A DNA stretch of 64,000 nt from Sphingomonas sp. LR60 (lineage in GTDB: Bacteria; Pseudomonadota; Alphaproteobacteria; Sphingomonadales; Sphingomonadaceae), in assembly GCF_036855935.1 (NCBI RefSeq), contig NZ_JASPFK010000001.1, forward strand, positions 3,660,501 through 3,724,500, in the 5' to 3' direction. The position numbers and the translations under genes are program-made. A model generated the notes under the pieces. It did not search any database and had not been told where the DNA came from. It was given only the letters and a program-made list of their open reading frames with translations. Numbering within the stretch: position 1 is the first letter of the stretch; the number at the start of each line of letters is the position of its first letter. Below are positions 9,368-18,693 of the stretch, one piece after another.

Positions 9368-9972
9368 CCGAGGATGATGCAATTGCCTGGTGCCACACGC
9401 ACTTCGGCATCGGACGAACTACGATGCTCGACAACTTTCGTCAGATGGTTCTGACGGAAAACGAGCAGCAAAACCTGATCTCACCGTCGTCATGCGAGGC
9501 GATCTGGAGCAGGCACATCGTCGACTCAGCCCAACTCGTCGCACATGCGCCGACACCATCAAAAACATGGTTCGACATCGGCTCAGGTCCCGGTCTCCCC
9601 GGCCTAGTGGTCGCGATCGTCACGGATCTGCATGTCACGTTAGTAGAGCCACGAGGCCGCCGCATCGACTTCCTCCATGAAGTCGTCGCGCGACTAGGCT
9701 TGATGAACGTGTCCATCCAGAAGACGAAGGCAGAAGCAGCCATCGGCCGTGCTGACATTATCAGCGCACGAGCGGTCGCCAGCATTCCGGACATCGTCGC
9801 CATGACGAGCCACCTTCGACACACTGCCACGCGAATGATCCTTCCCCGCGGCCGGAATGGTGCTAGTGAAGTGGCAACGTTGCCCGCTAAATGGCAGTCG
9901 TTGTTTCACGTGGAACATAGCGTCACTGATCCCAACTCGGTGATCGTGATCGCAGATGGAGTGAGAAGCTGA
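9364..9972 (+). CDS. rsmG: 16S rRNA (guanine(527)-N(7))-methyltransferase RsmG (GidB)
   Basis: A 202-residue SAM-dependent methyltransferase that modifies G527 of 16S rRNA in the 530 loop. The SAM-binding motif [16 protein letters not shown] lies near residues 70-85, with [11 protein letters not shown] as the second motif and ARAVASI later. Loss of RsmG gives low-level streptomycin resistance in other bacteria. ATG 9364 overlaps the mnmG TGA by four bases (ATGA), so this start was preferred to an open frame further upstream. The last codons contain parS site 2, translated as FHVEH. The gene is followed by parA with a one-base overlap. Confidence 0.94.
   Translation: MTEDDAIAWCHTHFGIGRTTMLDNFRQMVLTENEQQNLISPSSCEAIWSRHIVDSAQLVAHAPTPSKTWFDIGSGPGLPGLVVAIVTDLHVTLVEPRGRRIDFLHEVVARLGLMNVSIQKTKAEAAIGRADIISARAVASIPDIVAMTSHLRHTATRMILPRGRNGASEVATLPAKWQSLFHVEHSVTDPNSVIVIADGVRS
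9902..9917. promoter_or_regulatory. parS: parS centromere site 2
   Basis: TGTTTCACGTGGAACA is the exact reverse complement of parS site 1 and matches the ParB consensus in the opposite orientation. It lies near the 3' end of rsmG, 55 bases before the parA start. The two sites are 2.2 kb apart and lie on the operon that encodes the ParA/ParB proteins. Confidence 0.9.
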
Positions 9973-10754
9973 TGTTCTGCATCGCTGTCGCCAATCAGAA
10001 GGGCGGCGTTGGCAAGACAACCAGCGCGATCAACCTTGCAACCGCCCTCGCCGCGTCCGGTCACCGCGTCTTGCTGGTCGATCTAGACCCGCAGGGTAAT
10101 GCCTCCACCGGGCTCGGGATCAGTCAGGCGCAGCGCCAGCGGTCGAGCTACGACGTCCTGATCGACAGCGATGGTGTTGCGGAAGCCGTCGTTGCAACGA
10201 ACATCCCGCTCCTTGACGTCATGCCCGCAACGGTTGATTTATCGGGCGCTGAGATCGAATTGGTAGAGTTCGAACAACGGACGCACCGTCTGCGGCGGGC
10301 TTTCGAACTCACCACTCGCTCATGGGACATCGTCCTCATCGACTGTCCGCCCTCGTTAGGATTGCTGACGATCAACGCCATGGTCGCGGCCGACGCCTTG
10401 TTCGTCCCACTGCAGTGCGAGTTCTTCGCGCTCGAAGGACTCAGCCAGTTGCTCAACACCGTCGAACGTATTCGCTCGCGGTTCAATCCGTCTTTGTCGA
10501 TCCTCGGCGTAGCACTGACGATGTTCGACCGTCGGAACCGCCTCAGCGAGCAGGTTTCGACCGACGTTCGCGCCGTTCTCGGCAATGTCGTGTTCGACAC
10601 CGTGATCCCGCGCAACGTGCGGCTGTCGGAAGCACCCAGCCACGGCCTGCCCGCGCTGATCTACGATCATAAGTGCAGCGGCTCGGAAGCCTATATCGCG
10701 CTCGCTCGCGAGTTGATCCGGCGTTTGCCGCAGATGGAGAATGAAGCAGCGTGA
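9972..10754 (+). CDS. parA: chromosome partitioning ATPase ParA
   Basis: A 260-residue deviant-Walker ATPase. The P-loop is NQKGGVGKTTS at residues 8-18, with the signature lysine of the MinD/ParA superfamily. DLDPQGNASTGLG follows, and VLIDCPPSLGLL is the Walker B region. ParA-ATP coats the nucleoid and moves the ParB-parS complex to the new pole. Its length and lack of an N-terminal DNA-binding domain match chromosomal (type Ib-like) ParA rather than plasmid-type ParA. It overlaps the rsmG stop by one base and parB by four bases (GTGA), indicating one operon. Confidence 0.96.
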   Translation: MFCIAVANQKGGVGKTTSAINLATALAASGHRVLLVDLDPQGNASTGLGISQAQRQRSSYDVLIDSDGVAEAVVATNIPLLDVMPATVDLSGAEIELVEFEQRTHRLRRAFELTTRSWDIVLIDCPPSLGLLTINAMVAADALFVPLQCEFFALEGLSQLLNTVERIRSRFNPSLSILGVALTMFDRRNRLSEQVSTDVRAVLGNVVFDTVIPRNVRLSEAPSHGLPALIYDHKCSGSEAYIALARELIRRLPQMENEAA

Positions 10755-11671
10755 GTGATTTCGCTTCCCGCCGCGCCAAGGGTGGTCTCGGCCGTGGCCT
10801 GAATGCGCTGCTTGGCGATGTCGCGCAGGATGAGCGCGACACCGGAGAGAAGGGTGCCGCACGTGGCGCCGTGCGGATGATCCCCGTGTCGGCAATCGCG
10901 CCGCATCCCGATCAGCCCCGTCGCCATTTCGACGAGGCCGCGCTCGACGAACTCGCCGCGTCGATTGCGCAACGTGGCGTGATCCAGCCGATCATCGTCC
11001 GCCCACATGGTCACGACTTCCAGATCGTCGCCGGTGAACGCCGCTGGCGTGCCGCGCAACGTGCACGCCTGCACGAAGTCCCGGTCGTCGTCCGCGACTA
11101 TTCGGATAGTGAGACGCTGCAAATCGCCTTGCTGGAGAATATCCAGCGGCAGGATCTCAACGCGATCGAAGAGGCACGCGCCTATCAGCGGCTGCTCGAC
11201 GAGTTTGGACACACGCAGGAGGAACTGGCCCGTGCGGTGCACAAGTCACGCAGTCACGTCGCCAACCTCCTGCGGCTGCTCGATCTTCCGCCCGAGGTTC
11301 AGGCTCAGGTGGTCGAGGGCAAGCTTGCCATGGGCCATGCGCGGGCGCTGGTCGGTGCCGCCGATCCCATCGCGCTCGCGGATCAGGTACTGACCCACGG
11401 GCTGTCGGTTCGCCAGACCGAAAAGCTGGCCAGCCAGGACAAGCACGGGGCGCCAACCTCGCGTGGCGGTTCGACGCGTTCGGGGCAGATCGCTTCGGCC
11501 GGCGGTGGAAGTGCCGACATCGAAGCGCTCGAGCGTCAGCTTGCCGACCTGCTTGGACTGCGCGTCACGATCGCGTTCAACGATGACGGTCGCGGGTCGA
11601 TCACGCTCGACTATAGCTCATTGGAGCAGCTCGACATGGTATGCCAGCGATTGAGTGGCGAACGGATCTAG
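10751..11671 (+). CDS. parB: chromosome partitioning protein ParB
   Basis: A 306-residue centromere-binding CTPase. The N-terminal ParB/Sulfiredoxin domain contains HPDQPRRHFDE and GERRWRAAQRA, the latter being part of the CTP-binding pocket. The central helix-turn-helix is EELARAVHKSRSHVANLLRL. The C-terminal dimerisation domain is around residues 255-306. It starts with GTG 10751, overlapping the parA stop. Its targets, the parS sites, are upstream in the same operon. A low-complexity linker rich in serine and glycine precedes the C-terminal domain, as in relatives. Confidence 0.96.
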   Translation: MSDFASRRAKGGLGRGLNALLGDVAQDERDTGEKGAARGAVRMIPVSAIAPHPDQPRRHFDEAALDELAASIAQRGVIQPIIVRPHGHDFQIVAGERRWRAAQRARLHEVPVVVRDYSDSETLQIALLENIQRQDLNAIEEARAYQRLLDEFGHTQEELARAVHKSRSHVANLLRLLDLPPEVQAQVVEGKLAMGHARALVGAADPIALADQVLTHGLSVRQTEKLASQDKHGAPTSRGGSTRSGQIASAGGGSADIEALERQLADLLGLRVTIAFNDDGRGSITLDYSSLEQLDMVCQRLSGERI

Positions 11672-11976
11672 AGCGTTAGCGGATCAAGTTTGACGAGCGA
11701 CGTCGCCACTCAAAACGGTTACGCGTTTTCGGCGTCATGCTGCCTTGCTCGGCGGACGCGATCCTCTGGCTGCGCTCTCGCACCTTGTGGCACACCAAAA
11801 CCATCTTCGTGCCGAGCGTCCAACTTGGCACGAGCACCTTTCAGGTCAGCGGGACATGGGCCGACCTGCGTTCGTCATTGCGAGGGTAGCGAGGCAATTC
11901 AGTGTTCCGCGCGACGCCCTGGATTGCTTCGCCGCGCTCGCAATGACGGCCCTGCCCGACATGACGTCATCGCGCT
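11672..11976. other. non-coding gap between parB and holA with repeat element
   Basis: No gene is apparent in these 305 bases between convergent genes. AAAACGGTTACGCGTTTT at 11,712-11,729 forms a 6-bp inverted repeat that could serve as a weak terminator after parB, though no U-tract follows. The distal part holds the inverted-repeat element described separately at 11,873-11,948. The middle 140 bases show nothing I recognise. Confidence 0.6.
11873..11948. repeat. dispersed inverted repeat, CGTCATTGCGAG family
   Basis: Two arms, CGTCATTGCGAGGGTAGCG and, about 45 bases later, CGCGCTCGCAATGACG, face each other around a GC-rich loop containing a GGATTGCTTC block. A very similar element lies at 19,531-19,607, also intergenic. 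The pattern resembles REP/BIME-type elements, which form mRNA hairpins at gene ends. It lies in the parB-holA gap. Confidence 0.75.
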
Positions 11977-12987
11977 CTAACGAACCGAGCGCGCCAGTCG
12001 CAGCAGGAATGTGTCAGCAACGACACGTCCGGCCGGCCCGGCGGCGATGATCTCGCGCTCCGTGCGCCGCGCAGCCCGCTGAGCGGCGGTCAGCGCCGGC
12101 AAGGTCCAGCGCCGCAACGCCGCCGCCGTGACCGCCTCCTCACGCCAGAAGATACGGTGGCGCTTCATCACCTGATCGACGCCCTCCCCTGCTTCGACCG
12201 CGCTCCGCATCTCCGCCAGCATCAACAGCCGCCGCCCGAGTGCTCGAAACACCGGGATCGGCGAGGCATCCGGCCCGTTCATCCGGCGCAATCCGTCGAT
12301 CAGCGCATCGACTTGCCCCGCCGTCACCGCGAGAACGACCTCGCCGATCTCACCCTCGGCGATCTCGGCACCGATCGCCTCCAACGCCTGTTCCTCGGCG
12401 TCGACCGGCCGATCGGGCGCGGCATCCAGGTACAATGCGAGCTTCTCGACCTCCCGCATCATCACCGATCGGTCGCCATCGCTCCCGCGAATGATCCGCT
12501 GCACTGCCCCCGGCGACATTCGTAGCCCGGCGCCACGCGCCAGATCCGTGACGATTGCCGCCGCGTCACGCGCGCCCGGCGGGTAGCAGGCGAACGCCAG
12601 CGCGCGGTCCGACTCGATCGCCGCCTTCACCAGCTTGCCCGTCGCTTTCACCGTGGGTGCGAGAACGACCGCGGGATTTCCCGCGCGGTCCGCGACCAAA
12701 AGCGCCGTTACTGCTTCCAGCGACTCCTCGCCTGCGCCAGTAACCCGCAGGAACCGCGCGTCGCCGAACAGCGACAGCGCCGCCGCTTCATCTGCAAGCC
12801 GCGCCGGATCGCTGCGCAACGTCGGCCCGTCGAGATCGACGCGCTCCGCCCCCTCGCCCATTGCCTTGGCGAGCCGCCCGACGAACGCCTGCGCCACCGC
12901 TTCATCGGGGCCATGCAGCAGATAGAGGCGGATGTCGGCGGGTGGCCGGTCGAGCGCCGCGGTCAACCGTGCCTCGGTCGCCTTCAT
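11977..12987 (-). CDS. holA: DNA polymerase III subunit delta
   Basis: A 336-residue clamp-loader subunit, which opens the beta clamp within the delta-tau3-delta' complex. Sequence features are an N-terminal LYLLHGPDEAVAQAFVGRLA, where the P-loop of the related AAA+ fold is degenerate as expected, then ALSLFGDARFLRV, and a C-terminal helical collar domain with MLAEMRSAVEAGEGVDQVMK. It overlaps lptE by four bases (ATGA) and is the last gene of a leuS-lptE-holA operon, an order conserved across many proteobacteria. The stop is at 11,977. Confidence 0.9.
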   Translation of the reverse strand: MKATEARLTAALDRPPADIRLYLLHGPDEAVAQAFVGRLAKAMGEGAERVDLDGPTLRSDPARLADEAAALSLFGDARFLRVTGAGEESLEAVTALLVADRAGNPAVVLAPTVKATGKLVKAAIESDRALAFACYPPGARDAAAIVTDLARGAGLRMSPGAVQRIIRGSDGDRSVMMREVEKLALYLDAAPDRPVDAEEQALEAIGAEIAEGEIGEVVLAVTAGQVDALIDGLRRMNGPDASPIPVFRALGRRLLMLAEMRSAVEAGEGVDQVMKRHRIFWREEAVTAAALRRWTLPALTAAQRAARRTEREIIAAGPAGRVVADTFLLRLARSVR

Positions 12988-13496
12988 GACGCGGGTGGCT
13001 GGGTCCGCCGCGCATAAAGCGCCAGCCGCGCGACGATCTGGTCGGCGATCGTCTCCGACAGCCGCTCGAGCGCGGTACTCTCCGCCGCGATCGTCGCATA
13101 TTCCGATCCGACGACGTCGATGCCGGCGTCCGACCCTGCGGTGGCATCGAGCACGACCGATCCGCTGGCGGTGTCCACCAACTGATAACGCGCACGCAGC
13201 GTCCGCCGCTCACGCGCCACCGAGTCGTCGCTGCGCGCGCCCAACCCGACGATCTTGTCATCGAGCCGGACGTTGAGCCGGTACCGCGCCGCGCCGCCAC
13301 CGATCGCCTTGAGCCGCTCGTTGAGCGCCCCACCGACCAGCCAACCGGCCTTTCCGTCGATCGGCGCAACCTCGACCTCGCCGAGCGTCGCGGCGATCGG
13401 CCCGGCGCCGCCGCCGGTATAGAGCGGCGTCAGCCCGCATCCTGCAAGCGGCATCGCCGCCAACGCCGCTACGATCAAGATCGCGCGAGTCCTCAC
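12984..13496 (-). CDS. lptE: LPS assembly lipoprotein LptE
   Basis: A 170-residue outer-membrane lipoprotein that plugs LptD in lipopolysaccharide export. A short basic N-terminus is followed by a hydrophobic segment and the lipobox PLAGC near residue 20; the mature protein would begin at that cysteine. FGLTPLY-like [10 protein letters not shown] after the cysteine is typical of the family. The GTG start at 13,496 overlaps the leuS stop by four bases (GTGA), which is why the much longer open frame upstream was not used. Function is assigned from family and position between leuS and holA. Confidence 0.85.
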   Translation of the reverse strand: MRTRAILIVAALAAMPLAGCGLTPLYTGGGAGPIAATLGEVEVAPIDGKAGWLVGGALNERLKAIGGGAARYRLNVRLDDKIVGLGARSDDSVARERRTLRARYQLVDTASGSVVLDATAGSDAGIDVVGSEYATIAAESTALERLSETIADQIVARLALYARRTQPPAS

Positions 13497-16030
13497 GCGA
13501 CGATGTTCACGAGCCGGTCGGGCACGACGATCACCTTGCGTGGCGCCTTGCCTTCCAGCGCGCGAAGCACCTTCTCCGACGACAGCGCCGCCGCCTCGGC
13601 ATCTTCCTTCGCCAGGCCCTTGGCGAGCGTCAGCGTGTCGCGCAACTTGCCGTTGATCTGCACCGCGATCGTCACTTCGTCCTCGACGAGCAACGCCGCA
13701 TCGACCGTCGGCCAAGCGGCATCGGCGATCAGCCCGCCATCGCCATGCGCGGCCCATGCCTCCTCGGCGATGTGCGGCGCCATCGGCGCGACCAGCCGCA
13801 TCAGCGTTGCGATCGCCGCATCGCGCGATGCCGAAGGCGCGGCCTTCTCGATCGCGGCGACGAGTTCGTAAAGCTTGGCGACCGCCTTGTTGAACGACAA
13901 CGCCTCGATCGCGGCGGCAACGTCGGCGATCGTGCGGTGCAGCTTGCGATCGAGCGCGATATCAACGCCCGTACCAGCCTTCTCGCCCTCGAACAGCCGC
14001 CACAGCCGCTGGACGAACCGCCACGCGCCCTCGATGCCGTTCTCGCTCCACTCCAGATCGCGCTCGGGCGGGGAGTCGGAGAGCATGAACCAGCGCACCG
14101 CGTCCGCGCCATATTGGTCGACGATCGGTTCGGGATCGATCGTGTTCTTCTTGGACTTGGACATCTTCTCGACGCGACCACGAATGATCGGGATCGCCCC
14201 GCCCTCGGTCTGGAAGAACAATGCCCCGCCCTCTCCGACAGTGAGATCCGCAGGCGACACCCACAAGGCGCCGGGCGGCCCATCATGGTCGGGGATGTCG
14301 AGCTTATACGTCTCGTGCGTCACCATACCCTGCGTGAACAGCCCGGTGAACGGCTCGACAAGGTCGATCAGCCCGACGTGGCGCAGCGCGCGCGTCCAGA
14401 AACGCGCATAGAGCAAGTGGAGGATCGCATGTTCGACCCCGCCGATATACTGGCCAACCGGCAGCCAGCTCTCCGCCACCGCGCGGTCGAAGGGCTTGTC
14501 GTCGGGCTGGCTGGCGAAGCGGATGAAGTACCACGACGAATCCGCAAACGTGTCGAGCGTGTCGGTGTCGCGCAGCGCATCCGCCCCGCACGTCGGGCAC
14601 GCGACATGCTTCCACGTCGGATGGCGATCGAGCGGATTGCCGGGCACGTCGAAGGTGACGTCCTCGGGCAGCTTGACCGGCAATTGCGCGCGCGGCACCG
14701 GCACTTCGCCACAGCTCGCGCAATGGATCACCGGGATCGGCGTGCCCCAGTAACGCTGGCGACTGACGCCCCAGTCGCGCAGGCGATAGACGGTCGATCC
14801 CTGTCCCCAGCCGCCCGCCTCGGCGCGCGCGATCACCTCGCGCTTGGCGGCGTCGATATCGAGCCCGTCGAGGAACTGCGAATTCACCAGCCGGCCGGGG
14901 CCGCTATATGCCGCATCCTCGTCGAACGCTGCGTCGGCCTTGTCGCCATCGGCAACGACCCGACGGATCGGCAGACGGTATTTGGTCGCGAAGTCGAAGT
15001 CGCGCTGGTCGTGCGCGGGAACGCCGAACACCGCGCCGGTGCCGTAGTCCATCAGCACGAAGTTCGCGATATAGACCGGCAGCTCGCCCGCGCCGAACGG
15101 ATGCGCGGCGGTCAGCCCGGTATCGTAGCCGAGCTTCTCCTGCGTCTCCAATTCGGCGGCGGTGGTGCCGCCCTGCTTGCAGCGTTCGACGAACGCCGCA
15201 GCATCGGCGTCACGCGCGGCCAGCGCCTGCGCGAGCGGATGATCCGCAGCGACCGCGACGAAGCTGGCGCCAAACATCGTGTCGGGCCGCGTCGTGAACA
15301 CCTCGACCGACCCGCCGTCGGACAACGCGAAGCGAAACTGCAGCCCCTGGCTCTTGCCGATCCAGTTCTCCTGCATCAGCCGGACCTTGTCGGGCCATTG
15401 GTCGAGCGACCCCAGCCCCTCGATCAGCTCGTCGGCGAACTGCGTGATCTTCAGGAACCACTGGCTCAGCTTGCGCTTCTCGACCAAAGCGCCCGAACGC
15501 CAGCCGCGCCCGTCGATCACCTGCTCGTTGGCGAGCACGGTCATGTCGACCGGGTCCCAATTGACCGCCGATTCCTTGCGATAGACCAGCCCGGCCTTGT
15601 AGAAGTCGAGGAACAGCGCCTGTTCGTGGCCGTAGTAATCCGGCTCGCACGTCGCCAGTTCGCGCGTCCAGTCGAGCGCGAAACCCAGCCGCTTCAGCTG
15701 TGCCTTCATCGAAGCGATATTGGCGCGCGTCCAATTGCCCGGATGCACGCCCTTTTCCATCGCCGCATTCTCGGCCGGCATTCCGAACGCGTCCCACCCC
15801 ATCGGGTGGAGCACCTCGTGCCCGGTCATCCGGCGATAGCGCGCCAGCACGTCGCCCATCGTATAGTTGCGGACGTGCCCCATGTGGATCTTCCCCGACG
15901 GATAGGGGAACATTTCCAGCACATAGGTCTTCGGCTTGGGGCTGTCGTCACGCGCGGCGAAGGTGGTGCGTTCGTCCCAGACGCGCTGCCAGTGCGCGTC
16001 GGCCTTCAGGGCATTGAAGCGGGTGGTCAT
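13493..16030 (-). CDS. leuS: leucine--tRNA ligase
   Basis: An 845-residue class I aminoacyl-tRNA synthetase, of normal length. The HIGH-type motif is [12 protein letters not shown] at residues 41-52 and the KMSKS motif is EKMSKSKKN near residue 620. A large CP1 editing domain lies between, with [12 protein letters not shown]. The zinc-binding segment [19 protein letters not shown] and CPTCGADAL is retained. The C-terminal extension ends [14 protein letters not shown]. It precedes lptE and holA in the same operon. A long open frame on the opposite strand of this gene is a coding shadow. Confidence 0.97.
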   Translation of the reverse strand: MTTRFNALKADAHWQRVWDERTTFAARDDSPKPKTYVLEMFPYPSGKIHMGHVRNYTMGDVLARYRRMTGHEVLHPMGWDAFGMPAENAAMEKGVHPGNWTRANIASMKAQLKRLGFALDWTRELATCEPDYYGHEQALFLDFYKAGLVYRKESAVNWDPVDMTVLANEQVIDGRGWRSGALVEKRKLSQWFLKITQFADELIEGLGSLDQWPDKVRLMQENWIGKSQGLQFRFALSDGGSVEVFTTRPDTMFGASFVAVAADHPLAQALAARDADAAAFVERCKQGGTTAAELETQEKLGYDTGLTAAHPFGAGELPVYIANFVLMDYGTGAVFGVPAHDQRDFDFATKYRLPIRRVVADGDKADAAFDEDAAYSGPGRLVNSQFLDGLDIDAAKREVIARAEAGGWGQGSTVYRLRDWGVSRQRYWGTPIPVIHCASCGEVPVPRAQLPVKLPEDVTFDVPGNPLDRHPTWKHVACPTCGADALRDTDTLDTFADSSWYFIRFASQPDDKPFDRAVAESWLPVGQYIGGVEHAILHLLYARFWTRALRHVGLIDLVEPFTGLFTQGMVTHETYKLDIPDHDGPPGALWVSPADLTVGEGGALFFQTEGGAIPIIRGRVEKMSKSKKNTIDPEPIVDQYGADAVRWFMLSDSPPERDLEWSENGIEGAWRFVQRLWRLFEGEKAGTGVDIALDRKLHRTIADVAAAIEALSFNKAVAKLYELVAAIEKAAPSASRDAAIATLMRLVAPMAPHIAEEAWAAHGDGGLIADAAWPTVDAALLVEDEVTIAVQINGKLRDTLTLAKGLAKEDAEAAALSSEKVLRALEGKAPRKVIVVPDRLVNIVA

Positions 16031-16046
16031 CTCGGTGGTCGTCGCC

Positions 16047-16499
16047 TCAGCCGGTCACTGCACCGCGGCGCAGGTCGCGGGCGCGCGTCAGGATGATGTC
16101 TTCCAGCTTCTGCGTCGTCGCCGCCTCGACCGGCGACGCCACCCACTGCCCACCGCGATTCACCTCGCGCAGCGCCGCGACCCGCACCGCATCGGCACGC
16201 AGGTCCTGGTCGAGGATCGAGACGGTCACCTTCATCCGCTCGGTCGGGGTCTGCGGATTGACGTACCAGTCGGTGACGATCACGCCGCCGTTGGAATCGG
16301 TCTGGAGCAGCGGCATGAAGCTGAGCGTGTCGAGCGTCGCGCGCCACAGATAGCTGTTCACACCGATCGTCGTCACCTTCGACGCGGCGAGGTCGCCGGC
16401 CGGCTTGCCGCCGCGTCCGCCGCACGCCGAAAGGCTCAACGACAAGGCAACAGCGGCCGACAGGCCAGCCGCAAGGCGCAAGGGGCGGAACATCGGCAT
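16047..16499 (-). CDS. DUF3576 domain-containing lipoprotein
   Basis: A 150-residue secreted protein. The start [13 protein letters not shown] gives a positively charged n-region, a hydrophobic stretch and a lipobox-like LSLSACGG, so it is probably a lipoprotein. The mature part includes [20 protein letters not shown] and [19 protein letters not shown], characteristic of DUF3576. Function is unknown; relatives sit immediately upstream of leuS in many alphaproteobacteria, as here with a 16-base gap, so it may belong to the same transcript as leuS-lptE-holA. An upstream extension in the same frame lacks signal-peptide logic. Confidence 0.85.
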   Translation of the reverse strand: MPMFRPLRLAAGLSAAVALSLSLSACGGRGGKPAGDLAASKVTTIGVNSYLWRATLDTLSFMPLLQTDSNGGVIVTDWYVNPQTPTERMKVTVSILDQDLRADAVRVAALREVNRGGQWVASPVEAATTQKLEDIILTRARDLRRGAVTG

Positions 16500-16683
16500 C
16501 GTCCTTACAGGGAATTCGGTAATCCTGCCCGCTCTACCCGCACCCTTTGCCCCCGGCAAGCGCGCCACCATGTGGACATGATGCAACAGGTGCTGGAGAA
16601 AGCGCAGCGCTGGTCATGGACTCGGAACGGATTCCTGTTAGGCCGGCTTCATTGGTCGGACAGATTCGTCCGGCACAAAGGGG

Positions 16684-17411
16684 ATGGAAAAGATCGTGGC
16701 CGTAACGCGCCGCATCGCTGCATTGATCGGGGGGGCCTGCTGGCCGTCGCCGTTGCAGCCGTGCCTGCGCTCGGTGCGGCAGATTCGTCGCAGCGATCGA
16801 CGCGCAAGCTGGTCGCCGCACCGCGGATTAGCGGTTCGTTCACCCCCTCCGCTGCCGATCCCAAGCTCGCGGCATTGTTCGCGCGCGGCGGGCTCGACGC
16901 CAGCGGCTTCCGTTTCACGCCGTCCGAGTCGCGGATCGGCAATCGCGCAGTCACCGTCGCGGTTCGCGCACGGTCGAGCCTCGCGGCGCATGACAATTCC
17001 CGTTATGCCGCGGCGACGACGCCGGCGACGGTCGGCCTTGCGCCGATCGCCTATAATCTCGGCGTGTCGGTCGGGTGGAAGCGGTTCGCGATTTCGGGTG
17101 ACGTCGCCAAGGTCGATCTTGCCGGCATCCCGGGCAGCCGCGAAGCCGCGGATGTCGCGCTCAGCTATTCGGGTGCCAAGTGGACCGGCCGTGTCGGCGC
17201 CACGGCGGATCGCCCGCTCCCCGGCACGACGCGCGCGCTTACCGAGCCGAACAGCTATTCGATCGATGTCGGGGGCAGCTACTCGCTCACCCGCAATCTC
17301 GATCTGACCGCCGGGATGCGGCTGAAGACCGATCGTGATCGCCTGACCCGCGCCGATGACGATCGCCGCGACAGCCAGGCGATCTACGTGGGCACTGCCT
17401 TCCGCTTCTAA
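16684..17411 (+). CDS. predicted outer-membrane beta-barrel protein, frameshift in signal peptide
   Basis: A roughly 240-residue secreted protein of unknown specific function. ATG 16684 opens MEKIVAVTRRIAALIGG, the n- and h-region of a signal peptide, but a run of seven G at 16,729-16,735 throws the frame. With one more G it continues GLLAVAVAAVPALGAA and then the mature protein. That mature part has alternating polar/hydrophobic strands such as YNLGVSVGWKRFAISGDVAKV and YSIDVGGSYSLTRNLDLTAG, and ends in phenylalanine (YVGTAFRF), as beta-barrel proteins do. Without correction, translation would have to start after the G run. It is divergent from the DUF3576 gene. Confidence 0.65.
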
Positions 17412-17451
17412 GGCGGCGGCCGCCTGAAATAGGCTTTCACTAGAGGTCCTT

Positions 17452-17480
17452 GCGTCGCCCCGGACATGATCCGGGAGGAC
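17452..17480. repeat. short dispersed inverted repeat (copy 2 of CCCGGA type)
   Basis: GTCGCCCCGGACATGATCCGGGAGGAC, an imperfect palindrome between the convergent outer-membrane protein and thiE-like genes. It is similar to the elements at 5,261 and 61,922. All three are intergenic. Confidence 0.55.
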
Positions 17481-17498
17481 GAAGCGCTGTGGGTCCCA

Positions 17499-18011
17499 TC
17501 AGCGCGACCACGCATCGATCGCGGCATAGCCATCGAACCCCAAAGCCGCCACCCGCCGCCAGCGCCACGCGTCCATGCCGCCAAGCGCAATCACCGTCAC
17601 CGGCAGCCCGCGCGCGATCACGGCCGCCCGCCATAACCCGAGCGCCGGCGCCCCCGGATGCGATCGCGTCGCGAACACCGGCGATACCAGCACGACATCG
17701 GCCCCTGCCCGCACCCCCGCCAGCGCCTCACGCCGGTCATGCGCAGGCCACGTCACCACGCCACGTCCCCGCCTTGCATGGACACCCGCTGCACCCGGCA
17801 ACGTCGCCGCGCCCGCCACCACCAGCACCAGCCCACGCCGACGCGCCACGCGCCGCACACGCTCGTACAGCGCCCGACGCTCCGCCGGTGGCGTCCGATA
17901 GTGCCGAAAGATCACCCCCGCCCCGCGCGGCACCCGGTCGAGCGCCGTCCACAAACGCTCGCCCTGACGCTCGTCGGTCATCAGCCAGCGGACGGGGTGG
18001 CGGGCAGGCAT
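17499..18011 (-). CDS. thiamine phosphate synthase/TenI family protein
   Basis: A 170-residue TIM-barrel protein. GAGVIFRHYRTPP near the N-terminus, LVLVVAGA and HARRGRG mark the phosphate-pocket side, ADVVLVSPVFATRSHPGAPALG is the ThiE-family signature, and ALGGMDAWRWRRV holds the second phosphate-binding glycine pair. ThiE couples the thiazole and pyrimidine moieties of thiamine; TenI relatives instead tautomerise the thiazole. Several typical ThiE residues around the diphosphate site are absent, so a TenI-like or specialised role is possible. The start at 18,011 overlaps the plus-strand promoter region of the PLP-homeostasis gene; they are divergent. Confidence 0.75.
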   Translation of the reverse strand: MPARHPVRWLMTDERQGERLWTALDRVPRGAGVIFRHYRTPPAERRALYERVRRVARRRGLVLVVAGAATLPGAAGVHARRGRGVVTWPAHDRREALAGVRAGADVVLVSPVFATRSHPGAPALGLWRAAVIARGLPVTVIALGGMDAWRWRRVAALGFDGYAAIDAWSR

Positions 18012-18033
18012 GGCGCTCCCTATAGCGCGGTCG

Positions 18034-18693
18034 ATGACCCCCGACGACCGTCTCGCCGCCCTCCACGCGCGCATTGCCGCCGCCGCCCGCATCGCGCGGC
18101 GCGACCCTGCCGACATCACGTTGGTGGCGGTGTCGAAGACCCACCCCGTCGAGGCGATCCGTCCACTGCTCGCCGCCGGGCAGCGCGACTTCGGTGAGAA
18201 CCGCGTCCAGGAAGCCGCCGCGAAATGGCCTTCGCTGCGCGAGGAATTTGCCGATGCGCGGTTGCATCTGGTCGGACAATTGCAATCGAACAAGGCCGCC
18301 GAAGCAGTGGCGCTCGCCGATGCGATCCACAGCATCGATCGCCCCTCGCTGGTGGCCGCGGTGGCACGCGCGATCGACGCGACCGGCCGCCGCCCGCACT
18401 GCTTCATCCAGGTCAATATCGGCGACGAGCCACAGAAGGGCGGCTGTACGGTGGCGGAGCTGCCCATATTGCTGGCCGAGGCGCAGAGCGCGAACCTGCC
18501 CGTCGCCGGGCTGATGTGCGTGCCCCCGGCCGCGATCGAGCCCGCGCCCTATTTCGCGCTCCTCGCCAAGATCGCGCGCGATGCCGGACTCACCGGGCTC
18601 AGCATGGGTATGTCCGACGATGTCGAACAGGCGGTATCGCTCGGCGCCACCCACGTCCGCGTCGGCTCGGCGCTGTTCGGAGACCGTGCATGA
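18034..18693 (+). CDS. YggS family pyridoxal phosphate homeostasis protein
   Basis: A 219-residue PLP-binding protein (PLPBP/YggS). The PLP lysine is in LVAVSKTHPVEAI, with FGENRVQEAAAKW following and HLVGQLQSNKAAEAV later. SMGMSDDVEQAV and HVRVGSALFG at the C-terminus bind the phosphate. It carries PLP without known catalysis and affects amino-acid and vitamin B6 pools. ATG 18034 gives the conserved length; an ATG at 18010 is in frame but overlaps the divergent thiE-like gene. TATAGCG just upstream may be a -10 element for the pair. It overlaps the HAD gene by four bases. Confidence 0.9.
   Translation: MTPDDRLAALHARIAAAARIARRDPADITLVAVSKTHPVEAIRPLLAAGQRDFGENRVQEAAAKWPSLREEFADARLHLVGQLQSNKAAEAVALADAIHSIDRPSLVAAVARAIDATGRRPHCFIQVNIGDEPQKGGCTVAELPILLAEAQSANLPVAGLMCVPPAAIEPAPYFALLAKIARDAGLTGLSMGMSDDVEQAVSLGATHVRVGSALFGDRA

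Noticed and set aside
13745..16096. A 783-codon open frame on the plus strand opposite leuS
   Set aside because: Arginine-rich translation with no domain, fully antisense to a perfect leuS; a GC-rich coding shadow.
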